Shown: piece after piece, positions 30,163-38,675 of the stretch
Position numbering within the stretch: position 1 is the stretch's first letter
Layout of the letters: every line of letters begins with the position of its first letter
Assembly: GCA_016218305.1 (NCBI GenBank)
Contig: JACREJ010000040.1
Coordinates: 1 to 63,434, forward strand
From: Gemmatimonadota bacterium
GTDB lineage: Bacteria > Gemmatimonadota > Gemmatimonadetes > Gemmatimonadales > Gemmatimonadaceae
Direction: 5' to 3'
DNA length: 63,434 nt
Program-made: the position numbers and the translations under genes
The notes under the pieces: model-generated
What the model was told of the DNA's origin: nothing
Seen by the model: only the letters and a program-made list of their open reading frames with translations
Database searches by the model: none

Positions 30163-31095
30163 TTGTCCAACCCACTCGCGCTCCTCCCCATCGCCCTCGC
30201 CGCCGCCAAGGGCCGCATCGACGGCCATCCGGCCGCCGGTTCGGTCGCCGCAGGCTTCACGCTCCTCCAGCGCTCCGCGGCCCTCGTGCGCGCGCTCGCG
30301 GGGCGCCGGAGCGCCATCCTCCTGCCGCCGTCCGCTGCGGTGCTCACGGCCCTCGCCGCCAGCGACGGGCGGGGGGCGGTGCTGCTGCCGGCGCTCGCGC
30401 ACGGCGACGCCCAGGCTGTGATGCTCGACGACGGGGACGTCGGCGCGGTCTTCACCACCTCCGCGCTGGCGCCACAGATTCCTCCGGACGATCGCGCGGT
30501 CGTGCTGCTGGACGACGCTCCGCGGAGCGCGACGGTGCGCGCGCGCGGCACCGAGACAGCGATTGACCTGGGCTCGCATTTCGGGCTCGACCTCGAAGGC
30601 GAGGAGGACGAGGGGCGCGACGAGGAGTGCATCGTCCGCTACACACCCGCGGGCGCGGCGGCCGCGCTCCGAACGACGTTCACCCATCGTGACCTGTTCA
30701 CGCTTGCGCGCTTTGCCGTGGACGCCACCTCGCTGCGCACCGGCGATCATGCACTCGCCGTGATGCCGCTCCACGACGTGGAGGCCTTTGCGCTCGCGTT
30801 CGCCGGACCGCTGCTCGCCGGCGCGCGGGTCTCCACCATGGGGCACTTCGACGCCGCCGAGGCGGCCCGGTTTATTCGCGAGGACGGCGTCACGCACCTC
30901 GTGGCTGATGCGGCGATGTACGCGGCGATCGCGGACGCGCTCGCACCGCACGCCGCCGCCACCGCGTCCACGGGCCTTCGCGCCTGCACGTGCGTCGGGC
31001 CGGCGCCCACGGCGGCGCTGCAGGATCGTTGGCGCCAGCTGACCGGCGAGCCGCTGCGCGTGGCGCGCGGCATTGAGGAGGCTAAGCGCGCCTGA
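30163..31095 (+). CDS. Degenerate AMP-binding (ANL superfamily) protein
   Basis: The 310-aa protein resembles the N-terminal domain of acyl-CoA synthetases/adenylating enzymes but lacks the key ATP motif. Where these enzymes have YTSGTTGxPKG it has YTPAGAAAALRTTFTHRDL. The later GYGxTE motif is replaced by VARGIEEAKR, after which the protein ends. No C-terminal lid domain is present. It is thus probably not catalytic, or it is a decaying pseudogene, although the frame is open and codon use looks normal. TTG at 30163 is chosen because the upstream ATG (30100) lies inside repeat element C. Confidence 0.5.
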   Translation: MSNPLALLPIALAAAKGRIDGHPAAGSVAAGFTLLQRSAALVRALAGRRSAILLPPSAAVLTALAASDGRGAVLLPALAHGDAQAVMLDDGDVGAVFTTSALAPQIPPDDRAVVLLDDAPRSATVRARGTETAIDLGSHFGLDLEGEEDEGRDEECIVRYTPAGAAAALRTTFTHRDLFTLARFAVDATSLRTGDHALAVMPLHDVEAFALAFAGPLLAGARVSTMGHFDAAEAARFIREDGVTHLVADAAMYAAIADALAPHAAATASTGLRACTCVGPAPTAALQDRWRQLTGEPLRVARGIEEAKRA

Positions 31096-31119
31096 CTCGT
31101 TCGCGGCGCGCCCAGCGGC

Positions 31120-31127
31120 TATCTTAC
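31120..31127 (+). promoter_or_regulatory. TAnnTTTG-like promoter motif before the metB-like gene
   Basis: TATCTTAC within GGCTATCTTACCC lies 41 bp upstream of the ATG at 31169, in the short gap after the ANL-like gene. Confidence 0.35.
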
Positions 31128-31168
31128 CCGGCATCCATTTCGCTCTCTCCTCAGCTCCTGGAGCCGGC

Positions 31169-32338
31169 ATGACGCGGGTGTTCGACGAAGACCTCAATGC
31201 GCGCTTCGCGACGCGGACCATTCACGCGGGCCAGCGCCCTGATCCGACGACCGGCGCCATCATGCCGCCGATCTACCAGACGTCCACCTACGTGCAGGAC
31301 GCGCTCGGCGTCCACAAGGGCTACGAGTACGCGCGGGGCAAGAACCCCACGCGCGAAGCCCTCGAGCGCAACGTCGCCGCCCTTGAAGGCGGGCGCCACG
31401 GCTTCGCCTTCTCGAGCGGCATGGGGTGCCTCGACTCCATCATGAAGCTGTTCAGCGCCGGCGACCATATCGTCTCCGGCGAAAACGTCTACGGCGGCAC
31501 CTTCCGCCTCTTCGACAAGGTCCTGCGCCGCATGGGCATGACCTTCACGTTCGTGGACACGCGCGACCCGCAGCGCATCGAAGACGCGATCACCGCCTCC
31601 ACGAAGGCGGTGATCGTCGAGACGCCGACGAATCCGATGATGTGGATCTCCGACCTCGCCGCCATCGGTGAGATTGCCAAGCGGCGCGGCATCCTGTTCA
31701 TCGTGGACAATACCTTCGCGACGCCGGCCTTCCAGCGACCGCTGGAGCACGGCGCGCACATCGTCTACCACTCGAGCACCAAGTACCTGAACGGGCACAG
31801 CGACATCGTCGGCGGCATCGCGGTGCTGAACGATGACAGCCTGGCCGAACGGCTTCAGTTCCTTCTCAACGCCGCGGGCGCCGTGCCCGGACCGATGGAC
31901 GCCTGGCTGACGCTGCGCGGCACCAAGACCCTGGCCCTCCGCATGAAGGCGCACGACGCCAACGGCAGGGCCGTCGCGGAATGGCTCGCCAACCGCTGGG
32001 GGGCCGAGCGCGTCATCTTTCCGGGACTTCCCACGCATCCGCAGCACGCGCTGGCCAAGAAGCAGATGTCGGGCTTCGGGGGCATGATCAGCGTCGAGAT
32101 GGGGAGCCGGGAGAAGGCCGCCGCGGTCCTCGGCCGCACCCACGTCTACGCGCTCGCCGAGTCGCTGGGCGGCGTCGAGAGTCTCATCAGCCATCCGGCG
32201 TCCATGACGCACGCCTCGGTGCCGCCGGAACGGCGCGCCGAGATGGGCATCACCGACGGCCTGATCCGCCTCTCGACGGGGGTGGAGGATGCCCACGACC
32301 TGATCGCCGACCTCGAACAGGCCTTCAAGGGACTGTAA
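31169..32338 (+). CDS. metB: Trans-sulfuration PLP enzyme (cystathionine gamma-synthase/lyase family)
   Basis: The 389-aa Cys/Met-metabolism enzyme has the PLP lysine in HSSTKYLNGHSD (about 205), YARGKNPTREALE, SSGMGCLDSIM and PTNPMMWISD, and the C-terminal GGVESLISHPASMTHASVPPE. STKYLNGHSD and SHPASMTHA fit cystathionine gamma-synthase or gamma-lyase; sequence alone does not separate them. The ATG has CTGGAG nearby as a ribosome binding site. With the metZ-like gene at 23 kb, the organism may have both direct sulfhydrylation and trans-sulfuration. Confidence 0.8.
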   Translation: MTRVFDEDLNARFATRTIHAGQRPDPTTGAIMPPIYQTSTYVQDALGVHKGYEYARGKNPTREALERNVAALEGGRHGFAFSSGMGCLDSIMKLFSAGDHIVSGENVYGGTFRLFDKVLRRMGMTFTFVDTRDPQRIEDAITASTKAVIVETPTNPMMWISDLAAIGEIAKRRGILFIVDNTFATPAFQRPLEHGAHIVYHSSTKYLNGHSDIVGGIAVLNDDSLAERLQFLLNAAGAVPGPMDAWLTLRGTKTLALRMKAHDANGRAVAEWLANRWGAERVIFPGLPTHPQHALAKKQMSGFGGMISVEMGSREKAAAVLGRTHVYALAESLGGVESLISHPASMTHASVPPERRAEMGITDGLIRLSTGVEDAHDLIADLEQAFKGL

Positions 32339-32408
32339 GGCCGACACTTCGCACGGCGGGGACTCGTAGGGAGTGTCATTGGGTCCCGCCGTCCATCGAG
32401 GAGAGAAC

Positions 32409-33392
32409 ATGGCTAACCGCGTCATCCTGACCGACATCGCGCCGACGTCCTGGGAACACCCAGCCGACCGCGCCGCCCTCAACGCCCTGCGCGCCATCCC
32501 GGGTTTCGACTCGGTGGTGCGCAAGATCGCCGCCTTCTTCGGCGAACGGGGCCTGCGGCAGTTGTTCCTTGCCAACGCCGTGAAAGTGGGGCCGCGGCAG
32601 CGTCCCGACCTCGACGCGATGCTCACGGAGGTCCTCGAGACGATGGACTGGCCGCAGCGCCCCGAGCTCTACGTCACGCAATCGCCGCTGGTCAATGCGG
32701 CGGCGCTCGGCTTCGACAAGCCGTTCATCGTCATCAACTCCGCGACGCTGGAGCACCTGGAGCGCGAGGAGCAGAAGGTGCTCGTCGCGCACGAGGTGGG
32801 ACACATCATGAGCGGGCACGTGCTCTACCGCACGGTCGCCACGATCCTCATGACGTTCGGCCTCGGCGCGCTCCCCTTCCTCGCCATTGCGGTGATCTTC
32901 CCGTTCCAGATGGCGTTCCTGGAGTGGTTCCGGAAGAGCGAGCTCTCGTCCGACCGCGCCTCGCTTCTGGCGGTGCAGGACCGTCGCACCGTGATGATGA
33001 CGTTCCTGAAGGTCGCGGGCGGCCCGTCGCACGGGCACACCATCGATCTCGAGGCGTTCATGGAGCAGGCCGCCGAGTACGAGACGCAGGGCGACGCCTG
33101 GGACAAGGTGCTGCAGGTGCTCAACACGGCATTCCGCGAGCACCCGTTCAACACCGTGCGCGCCGGCGAGCTGCAGCGCTACATCGACGCCGGGCGCTAC
33201 GACAAGATCATTGCCGGCGAGTATGACCGGCGCAGCGACGTGCGCCCGACGGCGCAGGAAGTCGGCGCCGATTTCCGCGCCGCCGGCGAGTACTACGGTG
33301 ACCAGGCGAAGGCGGCGGCGGCCAAGGCGGGGGAGATTCTCGGCCGCGCCAAGGACGCCTTTACCGACGCGTTCAAGACCGGCTCGCGATGA
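32409..33392 (+). CDS. M48-family metalloprotease (HtpX-like)
   Basis: Membrane-embedded zinc protease, probably in quality control. The 327 aa have the zinc motif HEVGH (about 127-131) and an acidic ELSSDRAS segment supplying the third ligand. Two hydrophobic segments lie between them (TVATILMTFGLGALPFLAIAVIF). The C-terminal region is helical and charged. GAGGAGAG lies a few bases before the ATG at 32409, giving a strong ribosome binding site. The stop overlaps purD (ATGA). Confidence 0.85.
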   Translation: MANRVILTDIAPTSWEHPADRAALNALRAIPGFDSVVRKIAAFFGERGLRQLFLANAVKVGPRQRPDLDAMLTEVLETMDWPQRPELYVTQSPLVNAAALGFDKPFIVINSATLEHLEREEQKVLVAHEVGHIMSGHVLYRTVATILMTFGLGALPFLAIAVIFPFQMAFLEWFRKSELSSDRASLLAVQDRRTVMMTFLKVAGGPSHGHTIDLEAFMEQAAEYETQGDAWDKVLQVLNTAFREHPFNTVRAGELQRYIDAGRYDKIIAGEYDRRSDVRPTAQEVGADFRAAGEYYGDQAKAAAAKAGEILGRAKDAFTDAFKTGSR

Positions 33393-34675
33393 AGGTCCTG
33401 ATTGTCGGCGGCGGCGGCCGCGAGCACGCGCTGGCGTGGAAGCTCCTGCAGGATGATCCGCGCATCGAGCTCGTCGCCGCCCCCGGCAATCCCGGCATCG
33501 CCGCACTCGGCCGCTGCGAGCCGGTCTCCGCGACCGACGTGCCGGCGCTGTGCGCGCTCGCGCAGCGCGAGCAGGCCGACCTCGTTGTCGTCGGCCCCGA
33601 AGCCCCGCTCGAACTGGGTCTCGTGGATGCGCTGCGCGCGCTCGGCATGCCGGCGTTCGGGCCAACCAGGGCGGCGGCCGCCATCGAGACGTCCAAGCGC
33701 TTCGCCAAGGAGTTGATGCTGGCCGCCGGCGTCCCCACGGCCATGGCGCGCACCTTCACCGACGCGGCGGCCGCCAAGGCCGAGGTGCGCCGGCTTGGCG
33801 CGCCGGTCGTGGTGAAGGCGTCGGGCATCGCGGCCGGCAAGGGCGTGATCGTCGCGATGACGCTGGAGGAGGCCGAGGCCGCCGTGGACGCGATGCTCGT
33901 GGACAACGCGTTCGGTGCGGCGGGCGCCGAGGTGCTCGTCGAGGAGTTCATGACCGGCGAGGAACTGTCGATCTTCGGCCTGACAGACGGCACGCACGTG
34001 CTGCCGATGATCGCCGCGCAGGATCACAAGCGCATCGGCGAGGGCGACACCGGACCAAATACCGGGGGAATGGGGGCATACGCCCCGGTGTCCATCGCAC
34101 CGCAGGCGCTGATGGATGAGACGGTGGCGCGCGTCTTCACCCCGACGCTGCGCGCGATGCGCGACGCGGGCTGCCCGTTCACGGGGCTGCTCTACGCGGG
34201 CTTGATGCTGACGCCCCGCGGCATCCAGGTCGTCGAGTTCAACTGTCGGTTCGGCGACCCCGAAACGCAGGCCATCCTGCCGCTGCTCGGGTCGTCGCTG
34301 CTCGCCCCCATGCTCGCCATCGCGCGCGGCGAGTCGCTCGCCGGCGCCGCGCCGCTGCAGTGGAAGCCGCGCGCCGCCATCACCACCGTGCTGGCCGCCG
34401 CGGGCTATCCGGGCACGGTCCGCAACGGCGACGTCATCTCCGTGCCGCCGACTCCGCGCGACGTGCTCGTCTTCCATGCCGGGACGAAGCGTGATGCCGA
34501 GGGCATGCTGCGCACGGCGGGCGGCCGCGTCCTGGCCGTCACGGCGCTTGCCGCGACGCTCGCCGAGGCGCGCGAGGCGAGCGCGAGCTTCGCAGCACAG
34601 GTGCAGTTCGACGGCAAGCAGTACCGGCGCGACGTCGGCTGGCGCGAACTCGCCCGTCGTGCCCGAGCTTCCTGA
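33389..34675 (+). CDS. purD: Phosphoribosylamine-glycine ligase
   Basis: ATP-grasp enzyme of de novo purine synthesis forming glycinamide ribonucleotide. The 428 aa begin MKVLIVGGGGREHALAWKL, with GPEAPLELGLVDALR, the ATP-grasp core VVKASGIAAGKGVIVA and EEFMTGEELSIFGLTDG, and the diagnostic HKRIGEGDTGPNTGGMGAYAP and EFNCRFGDPETQ. The ATG overlaps the M48 gene's stop and the 3' end overlaps mutM by 17 bp. Confidence 0.96.
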   Translation: MKVLIVGGGGREHALAWKLLQDDPRIELVAAPGNPGIAALGRCEPVSATDVPALCALAQREQADLVVVGPEAPLELGLVDALRALGMPAFGPTRAAAAIETSKRFAKELMLAAGVPTAMARTFTDAAAAKAEVRRLGAPVVVKASGIAAGKGVIVAMTLEEAEAAVDAMLVDNAFGAAGAEVLVEEFMTGEELSIFGLTDGTHVLPMIAAQDHKRIGEGDTGPNTGGMGAYAPVSIAPQALMDETVARVFTPTLRAMRDAGCPFTGLLYAGLMLTPRGIQVVEFNCRFGDPETQAILPLLGSSLLAPMLAIARGESLAGAAPLQWKPRAAITTVLAAAGYPGTVRNGDVISVPPTPRDVLVFHAGTKRDAEGMLRTAGGRVLAVTALAATLAEAREASASFAAQVQFDGKQYRRDVGWRELARRARAS

Positions 34676-35477
34676 AACCGAGACGATCGCCCGCGACCTG
34701 CACGCGGCGATCGCCGGTTCCGTCATCATCAGCGTCGAAGTGCTGCGCCGCGACGTGCTGCGCGACGTCAGCGCGGCTCGCGTACGGCAGTCGCTGACCA
34801 GCCGGACCGTCTCGCGCGCATGGCGGCGGGCGAAGAGCGTAGTCCTCTCGCTCGACCACGACGCGCACCTGGTCGTGACGCCGCGCTTCACGGGCGCGCT
34901 GATCCTCGGTGCGGCGGCGGCCGAAGACCGGTACGCCTGCGTGCGAATGGGCCTCGAAGACGGGCGCGAGCTGCGCTACACCGATGTGCGCCGGCTCGGC
35001 ACCGTTGCCTTCCTGTCGTCCGACGCGTTTGCCGAGTGGAGCGCGGCACTTGGCCCGGAGCCGCTTGACGCCGACTTCACCGTCGAGCGATTTTCGGGTT
35101 GTCTTCGGGGTTCCAAACGGGCCGTCAAGGCGGTGCTCATGGATCAGTCACGGTTGGCCGGCGTCGGCAACATCTACGCGAACGAAGCGCTCTGGCGCGC
35201 GGGAGTCCGCCCGTCGCGGCGGGCGTCGTCGTTGACGCGCCGCGAGCGCGCGACGCTTCACGCCGAGCTGACCGCCGTGCTCCACGCTGCCGTAGCGGCG
35301 CGCGGCACGTCCTTCCGCGACTATCGCGACGCCTTCGGCGCGCGAGGCGGCTTCGCGTCGCAGTTGCAGGCCTACGGCCGCGGCGGCCAGCCCTGCACGC
35401 GCTGCGGCCTGCCCCTCAAGTCGAGCCACGCGATCGATGGCCGCGCGACAGTCTGGTGCGCGGGATGCCAGCAGTGA
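34659..35477 (+). CDS. mutM: Formamidopyrimidine-DNA glycosylase (Fpg/MutM family)
   Basis: Base-excision repair glycosylase/AP lyase for oxidised purines. After initiator removal the N-terminus is PELPETE, giving the catalytic proline and glutamate. MDQSRLAGVGNIYANEALW is the helix-two-turn-helix signature, and the C-terminal zinc finger has CTRC and CAGC. Length is 272 aa from GTG at 34659; the PELPE rule fixes this start. An Nei-type specificity cannot be excluded. It overlaps purD at the start and the UvrC-like gene at the end. Confidence 0.9.
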   Translation: MPELPETETIARDLHAAIAGSVIISVEVLRRDVLRDVSAARVRQSLTSRTVSRAWRRAKSVVLSLDHDAHLVVTPRFTGALILGAAAAEDRYACVRMGLEDGRELRYTDVRRLGTVAFLSSDAFAEWSAALGPEPLDADFTVERFSGCLRGSKRAVKAVLMDQSRLAGVGNIYANEALWRAGVRPSRRASSLTRRERATLHAELTAVLHAAVAARGTSFRDYRDAFGARGGFASQLQAYGRGGQPCTRCGLPLKSSHAIDGRATVWCAGCQQ

Positions 35478-37117
35478 GCCGGAGGCGACAGCGCCCGTCG
35501 TTCATTCCGACCGCCGCCGAGGCGGGCGCGCACGCCGCCGCGATGCTGGCACGGGTGAAGGGTGAGGCGCGCGACCTGCCCGGCGTCTACGAGATGCGCT
35601 CCGCGGACGGCGAGATCATCTACGTGGGCAAGTCCAAGAAGCTCCGCACGCGGCTGCTCAGCTACTTCCGCGCCGTCTATCCGGCCGACAAGGGGGCGCG
35701 GATCCTGCGCGAGGCCGCGGAGATCCAGTGGGAGTACGTGCCGTCGGAGTTCGCGTCGCTGCTCGAGGAGCTGCAGCGCATCAAGCGCTTCCGGCCGCGG
35801 CACAACGTGGCCGGCAAGCGCGACGCGCGGCACTTCGCGTTCATTCGCGTGGCGCGCGGCGCCGCCGAGTCGTTCCGCGTGGTGCGCGGCGCGGGCAGCG
35901 ACGAGGGCGGCGTCTTCTTTGGGCCGTTCCGCGGCGCGGTGCAGCTGCAGGAGGCCCTGCGCGAGCTCAACGATGCGCTCGGCCTCGTGGACTGCGCGCT
36001 CGACGAGCCCATGCACTTCGCGGACCAGGTCGACCTGTTCCCCGCCCCGCACACCCCGGGGTGCATCCGGCACGAGATCGGCAAGTGCCTCGGCCCGTGC
36101 GTGGCCGCGGTGCGCCGTGACGAGTACGCGGCGCGGTTCGCCCTGGCGCGCGCGTTCCTCGAGGGCGCCAACGACGTGCCGGTGACCGCGCTGCGCCATG
36201 CCATGGAGCGGGCGAGCGACGAGCTCGCCTTTGAGCGGGCGGCGAGCCTGCGCGATAAGATCACCCGGCTCGAGTCGCTACGCGCGCAGTTCGCCCGGCT
36301 GCGGTTCGCGGTGGAGTCGTTGTCGTTCGTCTACACGCCGGCCGCGTCGCACGGCAACGAGGTGAGTTACGTCATCCGGCGCGGGCGCGTGCGCGCCATT
36401 CTCCAGACTCCACGCACGGCCGACGAACGGCGCGCGTTCGACGGCAAGGTCGCCAGCATCTTCTCGCCCGTCGAACGGACCGACGGCACCGTGCCGTCGC
36501 ACGAGATTGACGAACTGCTGCTCGTCTCCAGCTGGTTCACGCGCTTCCCGAAGGAGATGGAGCGCACGACGGCCCTGGCCCCGGCGCCGACGACGCGCAG
36601 CGCCGAGTCGTCCGCCGGGTCAGGACGCGGGAGCTCTTCGCGTCGTCGCGAGTCGGTGAATCACCAGCACCGTGGCGATGGCGAAGAACCAGCACAGGAG
36701 CGCGACGGACCATGCCGAGTTGAGGGCGGTCGCGTGGGTGGCCAGCCACGACACTTCCGCACGCGGAACGCTGGGCAGTTTTCCGAGCGACAGCGTCATC
36801 ATCGCGTCGAAGACGTAATGGAGGACGAGCGGCGCGAAGAACGTGAACCGCAGGGCCATCCAGGCGAACGCGAGGCCGAGGATGAACGTGTCGACGAGCC
36901 GCGACGGCCCGTGCCCCGGCACGTGATAGACGGCGAAGGCCATCGCCGGCAGCAAGTAATAACACCACGTCGCGATCGGATCCGCGCGCTTCATCTGGCG
37001 TCGCACGACCAGCAGGAGCCCAAGAGGCACGCCCCGGAAGACCATCTCCTCCCACGCGGGATTATGCCAGAGCGCGAAGATCGCGCGGTTCGCCCGCCCG
37101 GCGAGGTCCATAGCTGA
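35474..37117 (+). CDS. UvrC-like GIY-YIG endonuclease with long antisense tail
   Basis: Predicted DNA nuclease resembling the N-terminal half of excinuclease UvrC. GIY-YIG-type residues DLPGVYEMRSADGEIIYVGKS lie near 33-54. A four-cysteine Fe-S pattern follows (LVDC, GC, GKC, GPC; about 175-215). A UVR motif (ELAFERAASLRDKI) lies near 245-260. The UvrC RNase H-like and HhH domains are missing. Convincing homology stops near residue 365. The remaining 180 residues are Arg/Glu-rich and antisense to the CPBP gene at 36620-37486, so the natural stop has probably been lost or there is a frameshift near 36570-36650. GTG at 35474 overlaps the mutM stop. Confidence 0.65.
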   Translation: MSRRRQRPSFIPTAAEAGAHAAAMLARVKGEARDLPGVYEMRSADGEIIYVGKSKKLRTRLLSYFRAVYPADKGARILREAAEIQWEYVPSEFASLLEELQRIKRFRPRHNVAGKRDARHFAFIRVARGAAESFRVVRGAGSDEGGVFFGPFRGAVQLQEALRELNDALGLVDCALDEPMHFADQVDLFPAPHTPGCIRHEIGKCLGPCVAAVRRDEYAARFALARAFLEGANDVPVTALRHAMERASDELAFERAASLRDKITRLESLRAQFARLRFAVESLSFVYTPAASHGNEVSYVIRRGRVRAILQTPRTADERRAFDGKVASIFSPVERTDGTVPSHEIDELLLVSSWFTRFPKEMERTTALAPAPTTRSAESSAGSGRGSSSRRRESVNHQHRGDGEEPAQERDGPCRVEGGRVGGQPRHFRTRNAGQFSERQRHHRVEDVMEDERREEREPQGHPGEREAEDERVDEPRRPVPRHVIDGEGHRRQQVITPRRDRIRALHLASHDQQEPKRHAPEDHLLPRGIMPEREDRAVRPPGEVHS

Positions 37118-37486
37118 AGCGGACTGGAGTTCCTGCCAGCCTGTCACGGCGTTGAGGCCCGCGGCGGCGGCGTTGGCAACGATCAGCGCGCACGCACCGA
37201 CGAGGACGACGGATGAAAGCGTGCGGCGACGAAACAACCAGCCCACGCCTGCCGCGTACGACGCAATCATCGTCCCCATGCTGAGCCAGACGGGCAGCTG
37301 CACACCCCAGCTGGCGTCCGCGCCCGGCCAGAAGAGCAACGCCACGCGGCTCGACTGGGCCCAGTATCCGGAGGCCGCGTACTGGCCAGTGGTCGCGACG
37401 GCCGGCACGAGAAGCGCGACGGCGATCGGAAGTTGGACCGATGGATGGTCGAGCGCGCCGCGGATTAATGAAAGCCGTCCAGCCAT
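36620..37486 (-). CDS. CPBP-family intramembrane protease (Abi/CAAX-like)
   Basis: The 288-aa protein has about seven to eight membrane segments and the CPBP motifs: EEMVFRG (about 145-151) with the glutamate pair, a histidine in VYHVPGHG and HYVFDAMM near 220. Such proteins are membrane glutamic proteases, some involved in bacteriocin immunity or prenyl-protein processing. The role here is unknown. Its coding sequence overlaps the tail of the opposing UvrC-like frame by about 500 bp; the strong motifs argue that this gene is the real one in the overlap. Confidence 0.82.
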   Translation of the reverse strand: MAGRLSLIRGALDHPSVQLPIAVALLVPAVATTGQYAASGYWAQSSRVALLFWPGADASWGVQLPVWLSMGTMIASYAAGVGWLFRRRTLSSVVLVGACALIVANAAAAGLNAVTGWQELQSASAMDLAGRANRAIFALWHNPAWEEMVFRGVPLGLLLVVRRQMKRADPIATWCYYLLPAMAFAVYHVPGHGPSRLVDTFILGLAFAWMALRFTFFAPLVLHYVFDAMMTLSLGKLPSVPRAEVSWLATHATALNSAWSVALLCWFFAIATVLVIHRLATTRRAPAS

Positions 37487-37692
37487 GTCGAGCCCTTTCA
37501 GCAGGAACTGGAGTCCCCGATGACACCGAGCGATCGTGCGTCGCTCACTCTACGGGACAGACGACGCCGGGTTTCGCCCATGCAGGCGTGCGCCGCCCTC
37601 TCCGGCTGAACCCGCCTCGCGCGGGACGCCGCGCGGCCCCCCCCGCCGCCCCGGCGGACGCCCTCGAGGCGACAGCGGTCAGATGGGACGGG
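37487..37692. other. Non-coding gap, nothing recognised
   Basis: This very GC-rich stretch lies between two minus-strand genes. It includes a C8 run near 37638 and short complementary GC blocks, but no convincing gene, repeat family member or terminator with a T-run. Confidence 0.4.
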
Positions 37693-38532
37693 CTACTTCG
37701 CAGCCGGCTTCGGCGTCGGTGACGGCGGCAGGGCGTTGAGACGACGTCGCATGGCCTGGTAGGCATCCGAGTCCACCTGCAGGCCCTTCAGTTGAGCGGG
37801 CGTGTACACCGCAATCTGTTTGAGCGTCGCCGCGATGCGGGACTCCTCGAGCGGATGCGTGGCGAAGAAGGCGTCCACCGCGGACGGATTCGACTGCCGT
37901 TCCGCCAACAGGATGCGGAACATCCACGGAATGCCGTTGGGATCGATGCGCGCCTTCACCAGCGTTGCCACGCCTTCTTCATCCGCCTGCGCCTCGTCGT
38001 CGCGGCTGTACTTGGCGAACAAGGCGGTGCCGCCGAGGTTGATGGCGGCCTGGCCGGCGCCGCTGTCACAGACCTTGGTGAGGGTGCACAGCGCCATCAG
38101 CCCGCCGTTCACCTTCTGCGACTGCTGCATCTGGTCCACGGTGTGCCGCAGGGTGATGTGCCCAATCTCGTGCCCGAGCACACCGGCCAGCTCGTTCATC
38201 GTCTGCGCGCGGGCAATCAGCCCGCGGTTCACGTAGACCCAGCCGCCCGGCACGGCGAACGCATTCACTTCCTTGCTGTCCACCACGGCGAAATGCCACG
38301 TGAGACCGCGCGTATCGGTGACGGCGGCCAGCTGGTTGCCGAGCGCCGTGATGTACGAGACGACGCGGGTATCGCGGATGAGCGGCAGCTGGCTGTCGAT
38401 CTGCGTCGCATACGACGCCCCGAGCTCCACTTCCTGCTGCTGCGAGATTGCACAGGAGAGGCTCGTGATGGCGAGGCCAAGGAGCGCTGTCAGCCGGGCA
38501 GCGTGCGAGTTGAGATCAGGGCGTGGCGACAT
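37693..38532 (-). CDS. M48-family metalloprotease lipoprotein (LoiP/YggG-like)
   Basis: The 279-aa periplasmic zinc protease has a lipoprotein signal (ITSLSC, Cys about 27) and the motif HEIGHITLRH (about 125-134). A third-ligand region DEAQADEEG lies near 180. The order matches BepA/LoiP-type proteases that maintain outer-membrane proteins. The C-terminus is Pro-rich. The ATG at 38532 directly precedes the signal. It is divergent from the FAD oxidoreductase. Confidence 0.86.
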   Translation of the reverse strand: MSPRPDLNSHAARLTALLGLAITSLSCAISQQQEVELGASYATQIDSQLPLIRDTRVVSYITALGNQLAAVTDTRGLTWHFAVVDSKEVNAFAVPGGWVYVNRGLIARAQTMNELAGVLGHEIGHITLRHTVDQMQQSQKVNGGLMALCTLTKVCDSGAGQAAINLGGTALFAKYSRDDEAQADEEGVATLVKARIDPNGIPWMFRILLAERQSNPSAVDAFFATHPLEESRIAATLKQIAVYTPAQLKGLQVDSDAYQAMRRRLNALPPSPTPKPAAK

Positions 38533-38581
38533 GACAACGCTTCCGCGAAAGGGGACGAATCGGGCGGCGCCCGAGCTCTTC

Positions 38582-38589
38582 CCACGATA
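38582..38589 (-). promoter_or_regulatory. GGCTATC-type promoter motif before the M48 lipoprotein
   Basis: On the minus strand CGGCTATCGTGGG lies about 50 bp upstream of the ATG. It shares GGCTATC with the motif before the metB-like gene but matches TAnnTTTG only partly. Confidence 0.25.
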
Positions 38590-38675
38590 GCCGCGGACGG
38601 CGCAAAAAGAACTCGGCTGAAGTGCGTAGTTCTTCTGTGGGAGGCGCGCCGGACCGCACGTCGCATCATTCACAC

